From Nectonema munidae (lineage: Eukaryota > Nematomorpha > Nectonematoida > Nectonematidae), in the NCBI GenBank assembly GCA_030549495.1, contig JAUIRK010001038.1, positions 1 to 64,000 of the forward strand: a stretch of 64,000 nucleotides of DNA, written 5' to 3'. The notes under the pieces were generated by a model. The model worked only from the letters and a program-made list of their open reading frames with translations. It had not been told where the DNA came from and made no database searches. A program made the translations under genes and the position numbers. Positions 20,301-30,830 of the stretch are shown here, one piece after another (the first letter of the stretch is position 1; each line of letters begins with the position of its first letter).

Positions 20301-22263
20301 TATTCCTTATCATTATGTCTTCAAAAGTTCGGAAAAAAAATGGGTAATTAGACAGAGGGGGGCTGAGAAAGTAGTAAGTAGGATGTATAACGCCAGTATT
20401 AGAGAGGGTGAGCGATACTTTCTACGCATTCTTCTTTTGCACGTACCTGGTGCCACATCTTATGAGTATTTAAAAACATATAATGGAACTTTATATTCAA
20501 CTTTTAGGGAAGCATGTATTGCACGTAATTTATTAGTAGATGACAGTTTATGGGTTCGCACAATCACAGAATTAGTTGAAACGGCATCTCCTTCACAAAT
20601 AAGAACTTCATTTTCTTTTATTTTAATTCATGGTGAGCCAAGTAATCCTTCTCATTTGTGGCAAACCTTTCGTTACGATATGATAGAAGATTATCTCCAG
20701 TATGAGTCGGATTTTAAAGCTGAACAATCTGCACTTGCAGAAATTCAAAGTATTCTCGAACAATTTGGTAAGACACTTATTGATTTTGGACTTCCAGAAT
20801 TGAAAGAAACATTAATTGAAGATCCACCCAATATCCAACAAGCTAGACAAGAAGCTTCTAATTTAAGAAATATGCTTAACCCAGAACAGATTTCGGTTGC
20901 CGATTCAGTAATTGGTTCATTAGAAAAAAATGACAAATCTTCAGCTAAAGTTTTCTTTATTGATGGTCCAGGTGGCACCGGTAAGACTTTCACATATAAC
21001 TACATTATTAAAGAAATAATTGGTCGTAATTTGAATGTTCTTACTTGTGCTTGGACAGGAATTGCTGCCACTTTATTGGAAAAAGGCAGAACTGTTCATT
21101 CCGTTTTTAAATTACCTGTTCCTGTTTTAGATAATTCAACATGTAATATTAAACCAAATAGTAAACATGCAGAATTTATCCGTAAACAAGATATTATAAT
21201 TTTTGACGAAGCAAGCATGATTCCTAAATACGCCCTTGAAGCCATTGATAAAATGCTTAGAGATATCTGCAACACAAGTATACCATTTGCTGGAAAAATT
21301 ATCCTTCTTGGCGGAGACTTCCGTCAAACACTACCAGTTGTAAAAAGAGGAAACCCCGCTCAAATCATTGAAACATGCTTGAAAAGTTCATATATATGGC
21401 CATTAGTTAAAGTTTTTCATCTTCACACCAACATGAGGGCAGCTCAACAAGACCACCTCTTTTCAGAATTTCTTCTTTCTCTGGGAAATGGACAATTGCC
21501 TGTTAACTATAACGATCCTTTCAAAGATTGTATTGAGATACCAAATCAATGTGTATTAACTAAAAGTGATAACATCATTGCTTCTGTTTTTGATGATGAT
21601 GGTATTAACGTTGCAGACAAAGTCATTTTAACTCCTACCAATGAAGACTCTTTAGAAATTAACAACCAAGTACTACATCAACTTTCGGGGGAATCTAAAA
21701 CATATTACAGTACTGACTCTGTTGTTACAGATAATCAAGAAGAAATTGATCTTTATCCAATGGAATTTCTCAATTCCTTAACACCATCTGGTATGCCACA
21801 ACATAAACTCATTTTAAAAGTAGGATGTATCGTAATGCTTCTTCGAAATCTTAGTCTTAAGGATGGTCTCTGTAATGGAACACGTCTTAGAATAACTAAA
21901 TTATTGGATAATACAATTGAATGTCAAATTCTTACTGGTGTTAACTGTGGAAAGAATGTTCTCATTACTAGAATTTCACTGTCTCCTAACGATACAAATC
22001 TACCCTTTCAAATTAAGCGTATTCAGTTTCCTCTCAGATTGTCGTATGCACTCACTATCAATAAAAGTCAGGGACAAACTTTTGAAAAAGTTGGTATTTT
22101 TTTAAGAAAACCATGTTTCAGTCATGGACAACTTTATGTTGCCCTTTCAAGAGCAAGATCTTTTCAGTCCATTAAATTTCAGGTCTATCAAACACATCAA
22201 CAAGGATATCACAACAATAATTTATATACAAAAAATATAGTTTACCCACAAATTTTTCATTGA
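17389..22263 (+). CDS. Helitron Rep-helicase transposase
   Basis: A 1,624-residue protein that would nick, transfer and unwind Helitron DNA during rolling-circle transposition. Residues 137-251 are five copies of a charged 23-residue repeat (core RANET...TEER). A CPHC...CC zinc-finger-like region follows (287-303). The Helitron-type N-terminal and Rep regions follow, with FLTFTCNPKWPE, the HUH motif (GLPHVHM, His729 and His731) and the tyrosine motif YLYKYVYKGHD (Tyr866 and Tyr870). The C-terminal third is a Pif1-like SF1 helicase: Walker A GPGGTGKT (1193-1200), Walker B FDEAS (Asp1273-Glu1274), TINKSQGQTF and VALSRARS. The frame is open 28 codons further upstream, but the partial copy at 10.05 kb has a length change just before this ATG, so I place the start here. 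All catalytic motifs are present. Nearly complete family length; no introns needed. Confidence 0.93.
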   Translation: MDSNTTKKNLNRAHANSKPTNNISRDINYINHLPHTINVFTNDTNETSHDLYDYNKQGSSKNFYTNHIDNNNDQGSSKNFFTTDHANPKNHNIYNQKKRKRDSETITNIFSITNTDQNFGSNKKIHKQEDVMRKKVRRANETLQQTEERRHNNSLREQRRRANETLEETEERMYKDTLGQQRKRANETLQETEKRRYNDTLGQQRKRANETAEQTEERRHNNSLREERRRANETAEETEERRYCDALRQRINRFNNTNTPSSLNSARINNQNILPDLHYLGQFNILCPHCRAIKFPTESFKCCVNGKVTLPNLEDFPQELKDLYLSDSPRARHFRKNIRIYNNAFCFASLQANIRTPPGSGTPCFRISGQMYHRYGSLHPVENQTPNFSQLYIIEPATALNMRMANPSNFTCKRDVIEIIQNVLNRVSPYAAAYRHMADVEKEQEEIAKQENRLPSIITMVMREGNDRRRYNAPLHEEVAAIFTSNDGAPPLNNQIVVYPHNQPLRHIPYISANIDSMIYPLIFPRGEAGWDTNLNHFPQHSTPVRNRLTQLEYYVYRLAFRNNFSALHLAGKLFQQFLVDAYVKVEGQRLSFIRNNQRQLRAETYQGLVDHLQSTADDRNLRAGNIVILPSTFQGSSRQMHQLYLDAMAIVAKNGKPDLFLTFTCNPKWPEIVENLLPDQTPSDRPDLVSRVFKLKVEALKNDLKNGVLGVICGHVDVIEFQKRGLPHVHMLLHLSNDSKLYNADDIDTLISAQIPDPEENPELYEIIKSCMIHGPCGHLNNSSQCMQDGTCIKDYPKQFNQRTILNNNGYPLYFRPDNGRTVTIRNVELDNRWVVPYNPFLCKKYSAHINLEACVSIKSVKYLYKYVYKGHDTAHVEINERIDHDEIKTYLDARYVSPPEASWRLFTFPMHTQSHNIIRLPLHLPNQQTIYFREGEENPALSRAHHTMLIAWFYLNQNDENARQYLYTDIPYHYVFKSSEKKWVIRQRGAEKVVSRMYNASIREGERYFLRILLLHVPGATSYEYLKTYNGTLYSTFREACIARNLLVDDSLWVRTITELVETASPSQIRTSFSFILIHGEPSNPSHLWQTFRYDMIEDYLQYESDFKAEQSALAEIQSILEQFGKTLIDFGLPELKETLIEDPPNIQQARQEASNLRNMLNPEQISVADSVIGSLEKNDKSSAKVFFIDGPGGTGKTFTYNYIIKEIIGRNLNVLTCAWTGIAATLLEKGRTVHSVFKLPVPVLDNSTCNIKPNSKHAEFIRKQDIIIFDEASMIPKYALEAIDKMLRDICNTSIPFAGKIILLGGDFRQTLPVVKRGNPAQIIETCLKSSYIWPLVKVFHLHTNMRAAQQDHLFSEFLLSLGNGQLPVNYNDPFKDCIEIPNQCVLTKSDNIIASVFDDDGINVADKVILTPTNEDSLEINNQVLHQLSGESKTYYSTDSVVTDNQEEIDLYPMEFLNSLTPSGMPQHKLILKVGCIVMLLRNLSLKDGLCNGTRLRITKLLDNTIECQILTGVNCGKNVLITRISLSPNDTNLPFQIKRIQFPLRLSYALTINKSQGQTFEKVGIFLRKPCFSHGQLYVALSRARSFQSIKFQVYQTHQQGYHNNNLYTKNIVYPQIFH

Positions 22264-22983
22264 AATGAGAAAAAAACTAAAAAAATCAATACTACACAAA
22301 TATTTTTAACAAAACTAAAAATACTAAAAAAAATGAATTCTAATAAATATATCATAGATGGATGGGGCAATACAAAGTAGAACCTTAAAGTTCTAGGTAA
22401 AAATACTTGAAAATACACATAATTCAAAATCGCTGTTAAAAATCAGCCCAATAGACAATTAGAAAAATCTTTAAAAAGAGTAGAAAACAGTCAAAAACAT
22501 ATGTAAGAATCGGAAAACACAGTAATTAGATAACCAATTAGTAGTCGTAGCCAAACAGGCAACAAAGAGTGTGAGATTTCTGGCTCACATGATACCCCCG
22601 CCTTTGAGCGGTTAATACCTTTATGGGGGGACCTGTATTCCAGATAAACTAATTTAAAATTCATTTATACATACATATACATATAGGTAAACTCAGAATA
22701 ATAAACAAAAAAATCACATTTTCAGAAATACACATGTAAAATGCAGGAATAAAAACCCCCATGTTTGGTGTATGCAGTTCTCCCCAGCTTCGTGGCTTAT
22801 TTTAATTGATTTTCAAATTAAATAACTATATCCTTTTTATCGTGTTGATTTTGTTTGAAAATCAATCAAAATCTGTCAAAAATAAGAATCGTTAATTCAA
22901 TAGTACTGATATTTTTTGATTAAAATCAATCAAATTACAACTACCAAGAATCCTATTTTTCAAGCGTATCCTAAACAAAAAAA
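22264..22983 (+). other. Helitron 3' non-coding region with a GC-rich structured block
   Basis: Untranslated part of the element, also present in the copy at 28.49-29.36 kb, which has about 130 bp more just after the stop codon. At 22,566-22,635 it contains two perfect small hairpins, TGTGAG/CTCACA (22,570-22,589) and CCGC/GCGG (22,598-22,611). The second lies between a CCCCC run and a GGGGGG run that can also pair. The surroundings are AT-rich, so the block stands out. Confidence 0.6.
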
Positions 22984-23120
22984 ACTAGCCGGTCCCGTGG
23001 TCGTTTCGAGCGAATTTGAATTAGCAACTCAATATACACACTACCCAGAATCCTATGTTTCGAGCGCAGCGAGAAACACTGTTTCGAGCGAAGCGAGAAA
23101 CGACCACGGGACCGGCTAGT
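22984..23120 (+). repeat. Helitron 3' module bounded by a 23-bp inverted repeat
   Basis: ACTAGCCGGTCCCGTGGTCG (22,984-23,003) is the reverse complement of the true 3' end CGACCACGGGACCGGCTAGT (23,101-23,120); the match extends three T further. Between them are GAGCGAA-type words and TTAGCAACTCAATATACACA. The same module closes nearly every Helitron copy in the window. Confidence 0.85.
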
Positions 23121-23645
23121 AATATAGATAATCCTTTATGGATTCTAATATGCTCTTTTTATATACACAAAGAAATTTTATAAGATTTTTGCTCTCTGCC
23201 TCCCTTCTCTTTAATGTCTCCTTTTAAATAATATATTTCATGTTTAAGAAAAAATCTATTATTTTTTATAATTTTCTCAGAAAGAGTTTTTGCTTATTTT
23301 AAATAAAATTTGTACACCTATCTTATTTATTATGTTTTGAACTTTTAGTATTAATAATGAAATGGCTACAATTGTAAAGGATTATAATTTGATGAAACAG
23401 TGGTTGGAAATCTCCGGCTTAGAAGTACTGTCTTTAACAAAATTACGCATTGAAAAATTCGATCTTCTAATAACTTCCTAAGATTATAAAAACGAGTTAG
23501 CTACTTAGTTAGTTGATCGATTCATTAGTTAGTTATCTAATTGACGAGTTTTCGGAGTTATATAGTCAACTCTGAGTTTCTTTTTTTAAAAGAAGTATAT
23601 TTTAAAATCTTAACCTTTCTAAAAATTTTTAGTATATTTATTTTT
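23121..23645. other. No gene seen
   Basis: Flank of the Helitron; AT-rich. A TTAGTTAGTT-type direct repeat occurs around 23,500-23,540. No coding recognised. Confidence 0.4.
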
Positions 23646-24660
23646 TTACAATTGAGACCATAGTATTCCAAGAAAACGTGTTTCAAATAGGAAAATTTTA
23701 CTTTTTTGAAAATTTTTTATATTAACCTCTGAAAATGAAAATTTTTTTTTCTCAAAAGTGAAATTTTTTTTGATATTTATCCGTTTCATGCTACTAGAAG
23801 CATAAAAAAATTTTTTTTGAAAAGTGCGAAAAAGTGCTGGAAATGAGCTAAAAATCACTTTTTGAAAATTTTTCATAATTTCAAAACTTCTTAAAAATGA
23901 AAATTTTTTTTCCTCAAAAGTGACAATTTTTGATATATTTATCCGTTTCATGCTATTAGAAGTCCAAAAAATGTGTTTCAAAAAATTTGAAAATTTTTAC
24001 TTTTTTGAAAATTTTTTATATTTTCAAAATGTCTGAAAATGAAAATTTTTTTTTCTCAAAAGTGAAATTTTTTTTGATATTTATCCGTTTCATGCTACTA
24101 GAAGCATAAAATATTTTTTTTGAAAATTTGAAAATTTTTAAAAATTTTCAAAAAAGTGCTGGAAATGAGCTAAAAATCACTTTTTGAAAATTTTTCATAT
24201 TTTCAAAACCTTTTAAAAATGAAAATTTTTTTTCCTCAAAAGTGACAATTTTTGATATATTTATCCGTTTCATGCTCCTAGAAGCTCTAAAAATGTGTTT
24301 TCAAAATTTCGAAAATTTTTACTTTTTTGAAAATTTTTTATATTTTCAAAATGTCTGAAAATGAAAATTTTTTTTTCTCAAAAGTGAAATTTTTTTTGAT
24401 ATTTATCCGTTTCATGCTACTAGAAGCATAAAATATTTTTTTTGAAAATTTGAAAATTTTCAAAAATTTTCGAAAAAGTGCTGGAAATGAGCTTATAATC
24501 ACTTTTTGAAAATTTTTCATATTTTCAAAACCTTTTAAAAATTAAAATATATTTTTTCCCTTATAAGTGACAATTTGAGATATATTTATCCGTTTCATGC
24601 TTCTAAAAACTTCTAAAAATGTTTTTTCAAAATTTCGAAAATTTTCAAAAATTCGAAAAT
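23646..24660. repeat. AT-rich satellite, dimeric ~300-320 bp unit
   Basis: TTATCCGTTTCATGCT recurs near 23,780, 23,944, 24,084, 24,265, 24,405 and 24,591, at alternating spacings of about 140 and 165-185 bp. That gives a two-part unit of 300-320 bp built from GAAAATTTTT-type words, CTCAAAAGTGA and GCTGGAAATGAGCTAAAAA. Short reading frames on the minus strand are by-products. Confidence 0.85.
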
Positions 24661-25370
24661 TTTTTAAAATGTAGTTAATTTTATTTAGTTTTGATAAAAT
24701 TTTTTTTTTAATGTTGAAACTTATAATATAAGTAAAATCGGATATTCTATTTCAGAATCTGCAGTTAGATTTTGCATATCTCTTATGGTTTTCGAGATAT
24801 TTCATATTAAAGTGCGAAAAAATGTAACATTACGGATATATGAAAAAATATGATTTTCGGAAATCTAACGCAATACACAGTCCAAATATACTATTTTTAG
24901 CTTATTTTATGATATAAAGTATATTTATGTTATCTGCAATCAAAATCTGATATAATATGAGGATGTCAAAATATACTCAAATATAAGCATTTTGGTACTA
25001 TTTTCAAACGATTTGGATCGCGTTTAAGGGGTTTTTTCTAATATTTAAATTTATTCTTTTTTTTACTTCAATTTGATTATCTATTCTAACATAACTTTTG
25101 ACGCTGATTCCAACGGTGCAATCAGTTTTTACATAACTAAAACTATCTCTTTCATTACGGGGATCCGAAATTGGCAAAATGGCCAAAATGTCAAAATTTT
25201 GGAACGTTGAACTAAAAACTAGTGAATATCGTAGGGAGTACTGTAATTAAGAACTATATTAAGTTTCAGAAAGATTGGACTTGTAGTTTTGTCTGGGCAG
25301 TTATAGAATTTTAAAAAGTGGGACTTAGAAAAATTTTCAAATTTTCGGAAAATTTTTTTTTTTAATATCG
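24661..25370. other. Non-repeat segment inside the AT-rich satellite
   Basis: About 700 bp without the TTATCCGTTTCATGCT word. It is less T-run-rich and contains no recognisable coding or termini. It could be an insertion in the satellite or its ancestral flank. Confidence 0.45.
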
Positions 25371-26460
25371 ATAATTTATTGAAATTTTTTATATATTTAT
25401 CCGTTTCATGCTATTAGAAGTCCAAAAAATGTGTTTCAAAAAATTTGAAAATTTTACTTTTTTGAAAATTTTTTATATTAACCTCTGAAAATGAAAATTT
25501 TTTTTTTCTCAAGTGAAGTGTTTTTTTGATATTTATCCGTTTCATGCTACTAGAAGCATAAAATATGTTTTGGATAAATTTAAAATTTTTTAGTTTTTCA
25601 TAAAATTTTCGAAAGAGAAGCTGAAATAGCTCAAAATATTGTTTAAAATTTTTGTCAATGAGATCTCAAAAAATCACTTTTTGAAAATTTTTTTTTTCAA
25701 AACTTTTAAAAATGAAAATTTTTTTTCCTCAAAATTGAAATTTTTTATATATTTATCCGTTTCATGCTATTAGAAGTCCAAAAAATGTGTTTCAAAAAAT
25801 TTGAAAATTTTACTTTTTTGAAAATTTTTTATATTAACCTCTGAAAATGAAAATTTTTTTTTCTCAAAAGTGAAAATTTTTTTGATATTTATCCGTTTCA
25901 TGCTACTAGAAGCATAAAATTTTTTTGTGAAAATTTGAAAATTTTCAAAAATTTTAAATGCGGGTTTGTTTACACTTTGATTCGAAAAAATCACTTTTGG
26001 ATAAATATTATTTTTATATTGTTTACTGCATTAAACCTTTTAAGGATGGATGACATTTGACTGTTTTTTTCTGGCACTCTCAAAAGTATACTACAATATT
26101 TTAATATATATTATCCGTTTCATGCTCCGAACCTCTAAAACTATGTTATTCAAAATCTTCGAACCTTTTTACTACTTTGGATTCTATTACATTTTCAAAT
26201 ATCTAGGGAGAAAATGTTCATTTTGTTCACATTCTCTAGATGTAAGATTTTTTTGATATCTTATCCGGTTTCATGCTACTAGAAGTTATAAAATATTTTT
26301 TTTGAAAATTTGAAAATTTTCAAAAATTGTTACCGGAAAAGTGCATTGGAATTGAGCTAAAAATCACTGTTACCTCGATAATTCTCTTCATATTTTCAGA
26401 ACCTTTTAAAAATGTAAGATTTGTTTTTCCTCAAAAGTGAGAGGATTGTTTGATAAGTTA
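25371..26460. repeat. AT-rich satellite, second block (noisy at the right end)
   Basis: TTATCCGTTTCATGCT recurs near 25,400, 25,536, 25,756, 25,890, 26,110 and 26,265 with the same neighbours as in the first block. From about 25,960 the copies carry many extra GC-containing short insertions. Confidence 0.75.
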
Positions 26461-27032
26461 TTTATCTTTCTTCACGATTTTAAATAATATGTTTTATCAA
26501 ATTATCAAGAAAATTTTGATCAAAGAATCGAATTTTTAAATATCTTCAAAAAAAAAAAAAATTTTCAAACTTTCTGTTCATATTTTGCTACCTCATACGA
26601 TGTTACAAAAGTTATTACCTATACTTTTGCAATTTGCACGATTTTAAATATTATATTTGTCAAATAATCAAAATAAAATTCTGTAATCAAAGAATCGAAA
26701 AATATTCTTTAAAAAATCAAAAAATATCAAAGTTTCTGTTCATATTTTGCTACCTCATACGATGTTACAAAAGTTATTACCTATACTTTGCAATTTGAAC
26801 AATTTTAAATATTATATTTGTCGAATAATCAAAAATCGAAAAATGTTAAAATCAAAAAATATTTATTATCGAATAATCAAAGTATCGAAAAATGTTCAAA
26901 TCAAAAAATATTTATTCTTTTTAAATATATCGTTGGCTCCCCTTACTTTTAAAATTGAAAGATAAACCTAGTCTTTAATAATTAATTTTTATCAAATTAT
27001 GCACATACGAAATTAAAAGTGCACATTTGTTG
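26461..27032. repeat. 162-bp repeat, about 2.5 copies
   Basis: TTTCTGTTCATATTTTGCTA and the following ~85 bp (CCTCATACGATGTTACAAAA) occur at 26,571 and again at 26,733. Partial copies lie on both sides. The last ~60 bp up to the Helitron break has no feature. Confidence 0.8.
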
Positions 27033-29480
27033 AAAGAAACAAAGATCCACCCAATATCCAACAAGCTAGACAAGAAGCTTCTAATTTAAGAAATATGTTT
27101 AACCCCGAACAGATTTCTGTTGCTGATTCAGTAATTGGTTCATTAGAAAAAAATGACAAATTTTCAGCTAAAGTTTTCTTTATTGATGGTCCAGGTGGCA
27201 CCGGTAAGACTTTCACATATAACTACATTATTAAAGAAATAATTGGCCGTAATTTGAATGTTCTTACTTGTGCTTGGACAGGAATTGCTGCCACTTTATT
27301 GAAAAAAGGCAGAACTGTTCATTCCGTTTTTAAGTTACCTGTTCCTGTTTTAGATAATTCAACATGTAATATTAAACCAAACAGTAAACATGCAGAATTT
27401 ATCCGTAAACAAGATATTATAATTTTTGACGAAGCTAGCAAGATTCCTAAATACGCCCTTGAAGCCATTGATAAAATGCTTAGAGATATCTGCAACACAA
27501 GTATACCATTTGCTGGAAAAATTATTCTTCTTGGCGGAGACTTCCGTCAAACATTACCAGTTGTAAAAAGAGGAAACCCGGCTCAAATCATTGAAACATG
27601 CTTGAAAAGTTCATATATATGGCCATTAGTTAAAGTTTTTCATCTTCACACCAACATGAGGGCAGCTCAACAAGACCACCTCTTTTCAGAATTTCTTCTT
27701 TCTCTGGGAAATGGACAATTGCCTGTTAACTATAACGATCCTTTCAAAGATTGTATTGAGATACCAAATCAATGTGTATTAACTAAAAGTGATAACATCA
27801 TTGCTTCTGTTTTTAATGATGATGGCATTAACGTTTCAGACAAAGTCATTTTAACTCCTACCAATGAAGACTCTTTAGAAATTAACAACCAAGTACTACA
27901 TCAACTTTCGGGGCAATCAAAAACATATTACAGTACTGACTCTGTTATTACAGATAATCAAGAAGAAATTGATCTTTATCCAATGGAATTTCTCAATTCC
28001 TTAACACCATCTGGTATGCCATAACATAAGCTCATTTTAAAAGTAGGATGTATCGTAATGCTTCTTCGAAATCTTAGTCTTAAGGATGGTCTCTGTAATG
28101 GAACACGTCTTAGAATATCTAAATTATTGGATAATACAATTGAATGTCAAATTCTTACTGGTGTTAATTGTGGAAAGAATGTTCTGATTACTAGAATTTC
28201 ACTGTCTCCTAACGATACAAATCTTCCCTTTCAAATTAAGCGTATTCAGTTTCCTCTCAAATTGTCGTATGCACTCACTATCAATAAAAGTCAGGGAAAA
28301 CTTTTGAAAAGGTTGGTATTTTTTTAAGAAAACCATGTTTCAGTCATGGACAACTTATGTTGCCCTTTCAAGAGCAAGATCTTTTCAGGCCATTAAATTT
28401 CAGGTCTATCAAACACATCAACACGGATATCACAACAATAATTTATATACAAAAAATATAGTTTACCCACAAATTTTTCATTGAAATATATTTTTATTAT
28501 TTTCCATCTCTTATTCTGGTTATAAATATGATTATACAAAAAAACCATTTCATTCTAAAGCCATATGGCTCAGGTCGGTGTGGGGAATCTTAGTTAAGAC
28601 AAAGTATAGATATAAAATCACAAAAGAACTAAAAAGATCAATACTACACAAATATTTTTAACAAAACTAAAAATACTAAAAAAATGAATTCTACATAATT
28701 AAATATATGATAGGTGGATGGGGCAATACAAAGTAGAACCTTAAAGTTGTAGGTAAAAATACTTGAAAATACAAGTAATACAAAATCGCTGTTAAAAATC
28801 AGCCAAATAGACAATTAGAAAAATCTTTAAAAAGAGTAGAAAACAGTCAAAAACATATGTAAGAATCGGAAAACACAGTAATTAAATAACTAATTAGTAG
28901 TCGTAGCCAAACAGGCAACAAAGAGTGTGAGATTTCTGGCTCACATGATACCCCCGCCTTTGAGCGGTTAATACCTTTATGGGGGGACCTGTATTCCAGA
29001 TAAAGTAATTTAAAATGCATTTATACAAAAAAAACTCAGTCAATTTATCCCTACATATACATGTAGGTAAGCTCCGAATAATAAACACAAACTCATATTT
29101 TCAGAAATACACATGTAAAATGCAGAAATAAAAACCGCCATGTTTAGTGTATGCAGTTTACCGCAGCTTCGTGGCTGATTTTATTTGATTTTCAAATTAA
29201 ATAACTATATCCTTTTTATCGTGTTGATTTCGTTTGAAAATCAATCAAAATCTGTCAAAAATAAGAATCGTTAATTCAATAGTACTGATATTTTTTGATT
29301 AAAATCAATCAAATTACAACTACCAACAATCCTATTTTTCAAGCGTAGCCTAAACAAAAAAAAACTACCCGGTCCTGTGGTCGTTTCGAGCGAAGTGAAT
29401 TTGAATTAGCAACTCAATATACACACTACTAAGAATCCTATGTTTCGAGCGAAGCGAGAAACGACCACGGGACCGGCTAG
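27033..29480 (+). mobile_element. 5'-truncated second Helitron copy
   Basis: It begins abruptly at a position matching 20.8 kb of the autonomous copy and continues through the helicase domain, the 3' non-coding region with the GC-rich structured block (28,917-28,988) and the 3' module (about 29,363-29,481), ending at CTAG. Nucleotide similarity to the first copy is very high, so the two are recent relatives. Confidence 0.88.
27037..28484 (+). pseudogene. Helitron helicase domain, truncated and disrupted
   Basis: Covers the Pif1-like helicase part only: GPGGTGKT, FDEAS and TINKSQG are all present. Over the 309-residue open piece (27,095-28,024) I count about 8 amino-acid differences from the intact copy. 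A premature TAA at 28,022-28,024 replaces a Gln codon, and a frameshift near 28,297 ruins the C-terminal motif. The Rep domain is absent. Confidence 0.88.
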
Positions 29481-29494
29481 TTATTATATAAACT

Positions 29495-29680
29495 AGCAAA
29501 AATACACAGAAAAGATACAACTATGCTAAAACTGACCACCAAACCATATATCACCATTAGCAACTCATCAGACCATATAAAAAATACACACTACCAATGA
29601 TCCTATGTTTCGAGAAACAAATCCTCTACCAAGGATCCTATGTTTCGAGCGAAGCGAGAAACGACCACGGGACCGGCTAG
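29495..29680 (+). mobile_element. Helitron 3' fragment
   Basis: A short plus-oriented piece with the ACCATATATCACCATTAGCA and GAGCGAAGCGAGAAACG words and the 3' end CTAG at 29,677-29,680. The next base is C, not the usual T, so the flank has changed or the neighbouring LINE fragment was joined here later. Confidence 0.7.
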
Positions 29681-29682
29681 CA

Positions 29683-30830
29683 TCTTACACTTGTTTCAAT
29701 TCGATCCCATGCTTATCTTTTATGCTTATCACAGCGTTTTCATTCCTACAGACTTTCATCACTTCAGTCTTACATGAATTCAATCTCAGGCCTTTTCCTT
29801 CGAGACATTCTTGCCACATAAACAGTCTTTCTTGCATTTCCTTTTCACTGTCTGCTATTATTACCAAATCATCAGCGAACGAAAGTTCCCAAATGATATC
29901 TTTTCTGATATTTTTCGAGGATTCATCTATAACAATTGCAAATAATGGACTAAGAAGTGTCGAATCTTGGTGTAAGCCTACATTTATATCAAACTCCTGT
30001 GAGCATCCATTCATTGTTCTAATCGAAGTCTTAGATTTCTTGAATTAAACTTACAAGCTTTTCACTAACACCTTTTTCTCTCAAGCTCCAGTATACGATA
30101 TCTCTTGGAACTCTGTCATATGCCTTCTCTAAGTCTACAAAGCTACAAAATAAAGGCAGATTTCCTTCTAGTCTTTTTCCCATCAATTGTCTTACTATAA
30201 ATATCGGATCCACTGTATTTTTACCATGCATGAAGCCAAACTGATTCGAGTCTATAATTACTTGGTTTCTAACGCGCCTACTCAAAATTCTCTCTAGCAG
30301 TTTCAACGCATGTTCTAGCAATTTAATTCTCCGGTAATTTTCGCAATTCAACACATCTCTTTAAATCGGAATAATTAAGCTTTTAGTCCATTCTTGCGGC
30401 ATTCTTTCTTCCTTCCAAATGAATTCCAGCAATCTAGTCGTCATCTTCAAACATTTTTTTCCGCCTGCTTTTATCATATCTATACTAACTTCACTGATTC
30501 CTGTTGCTTTGTTTTTTTCATTTCTTTCATTGCTTCCAATACTTCTCTTTCTTCCAAAACAAACTCAGTACCCTCAACTTTTTCTCCTTTATCTGTGTGT
30601 TCATGGTTATTTTCAACATTTAGTAGCTCCTCAAAGTACTCTTTCCATCTGTTCTCAATTTCCTCATCCTTGAATAAAATTTTTCCTTCTCTGTTTTTTA
30701 TAATGTCCACATTTCCAGTTTCTTGAATATCTCTTTGCCTAGACTTTGCAATTTTGAAAATTTGCTTGTCCCCATCTTTATTCCCCAGTGATTTGCTTTC
30801 AATTCAGAGATAGTCAAAAAGATTTTGACT
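29683..30830 (-). pseudogene. LINE reverse transcriptase fragment
   Basis: On the minus strand, frames in order match a non-LTR reverse transcriptase. 30,710-30,480 holds the pre-RT stretch ENRWKEYFEELLN. 30,354-30,031 holds NYRRIKLLEHALKLLER, QFGFMHGKNTVD and FVDLEKAYDRVPRD, with the first catalytic Asp. 30,014-29,685 holds GLHQDSTLLSPLFAIV and FADDLVIIA, the active site, with Phe in place of the usual Tyr. At least one frameshift lies between the last two pieces, near 30,030. The endonuclease part and the 3' tail are missing. The style resembles RTE- or CR1-type LINEs; I do not assign a clade. Confidence 0.85.

Larger units (their letters stand above)
17004..23119 (+). mobile_element. Full-length autonomous Helitron, about 6.1 kb
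   Basis: The 5' end is TATTATAATAAGCTAGCGTC (from about 17,007; the first bases differ from the TCTATATTATAATAAG consensus of other copies). The 3' end is CTAG at 23,116-23,119 followed by T, as expected for Helitrons, which insert between A and T without target duplication. One long gene (17,389-22,263) encodes Rep plus helicase and no extra endonuclease, which argues for a canonical Helitron and against a Helentron. The 3' 137 bp is bounded by a 23-bp inverted repeat, which is unusual. A second, 5'-truncated copy lies at 27.03-29.48 kb. The coding region is uninterrupted, so this copy looks whole or nearly so. Confidence 0.88.

Noticed and set aside
17004-23119. Helentron (Helitron with an endonuclease domain)
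   Set aside because: The protein ends shortly after the last helicase motif, with no endonuclease, and the 3' end is CTAG followed by T, as in canonical Helitrons.
29605-30726. Plus-strand open frames of 84-147 codons
   Set aside because: They lie opposite the LINE reverse transcriptase, whose motifs are on the minus strand.
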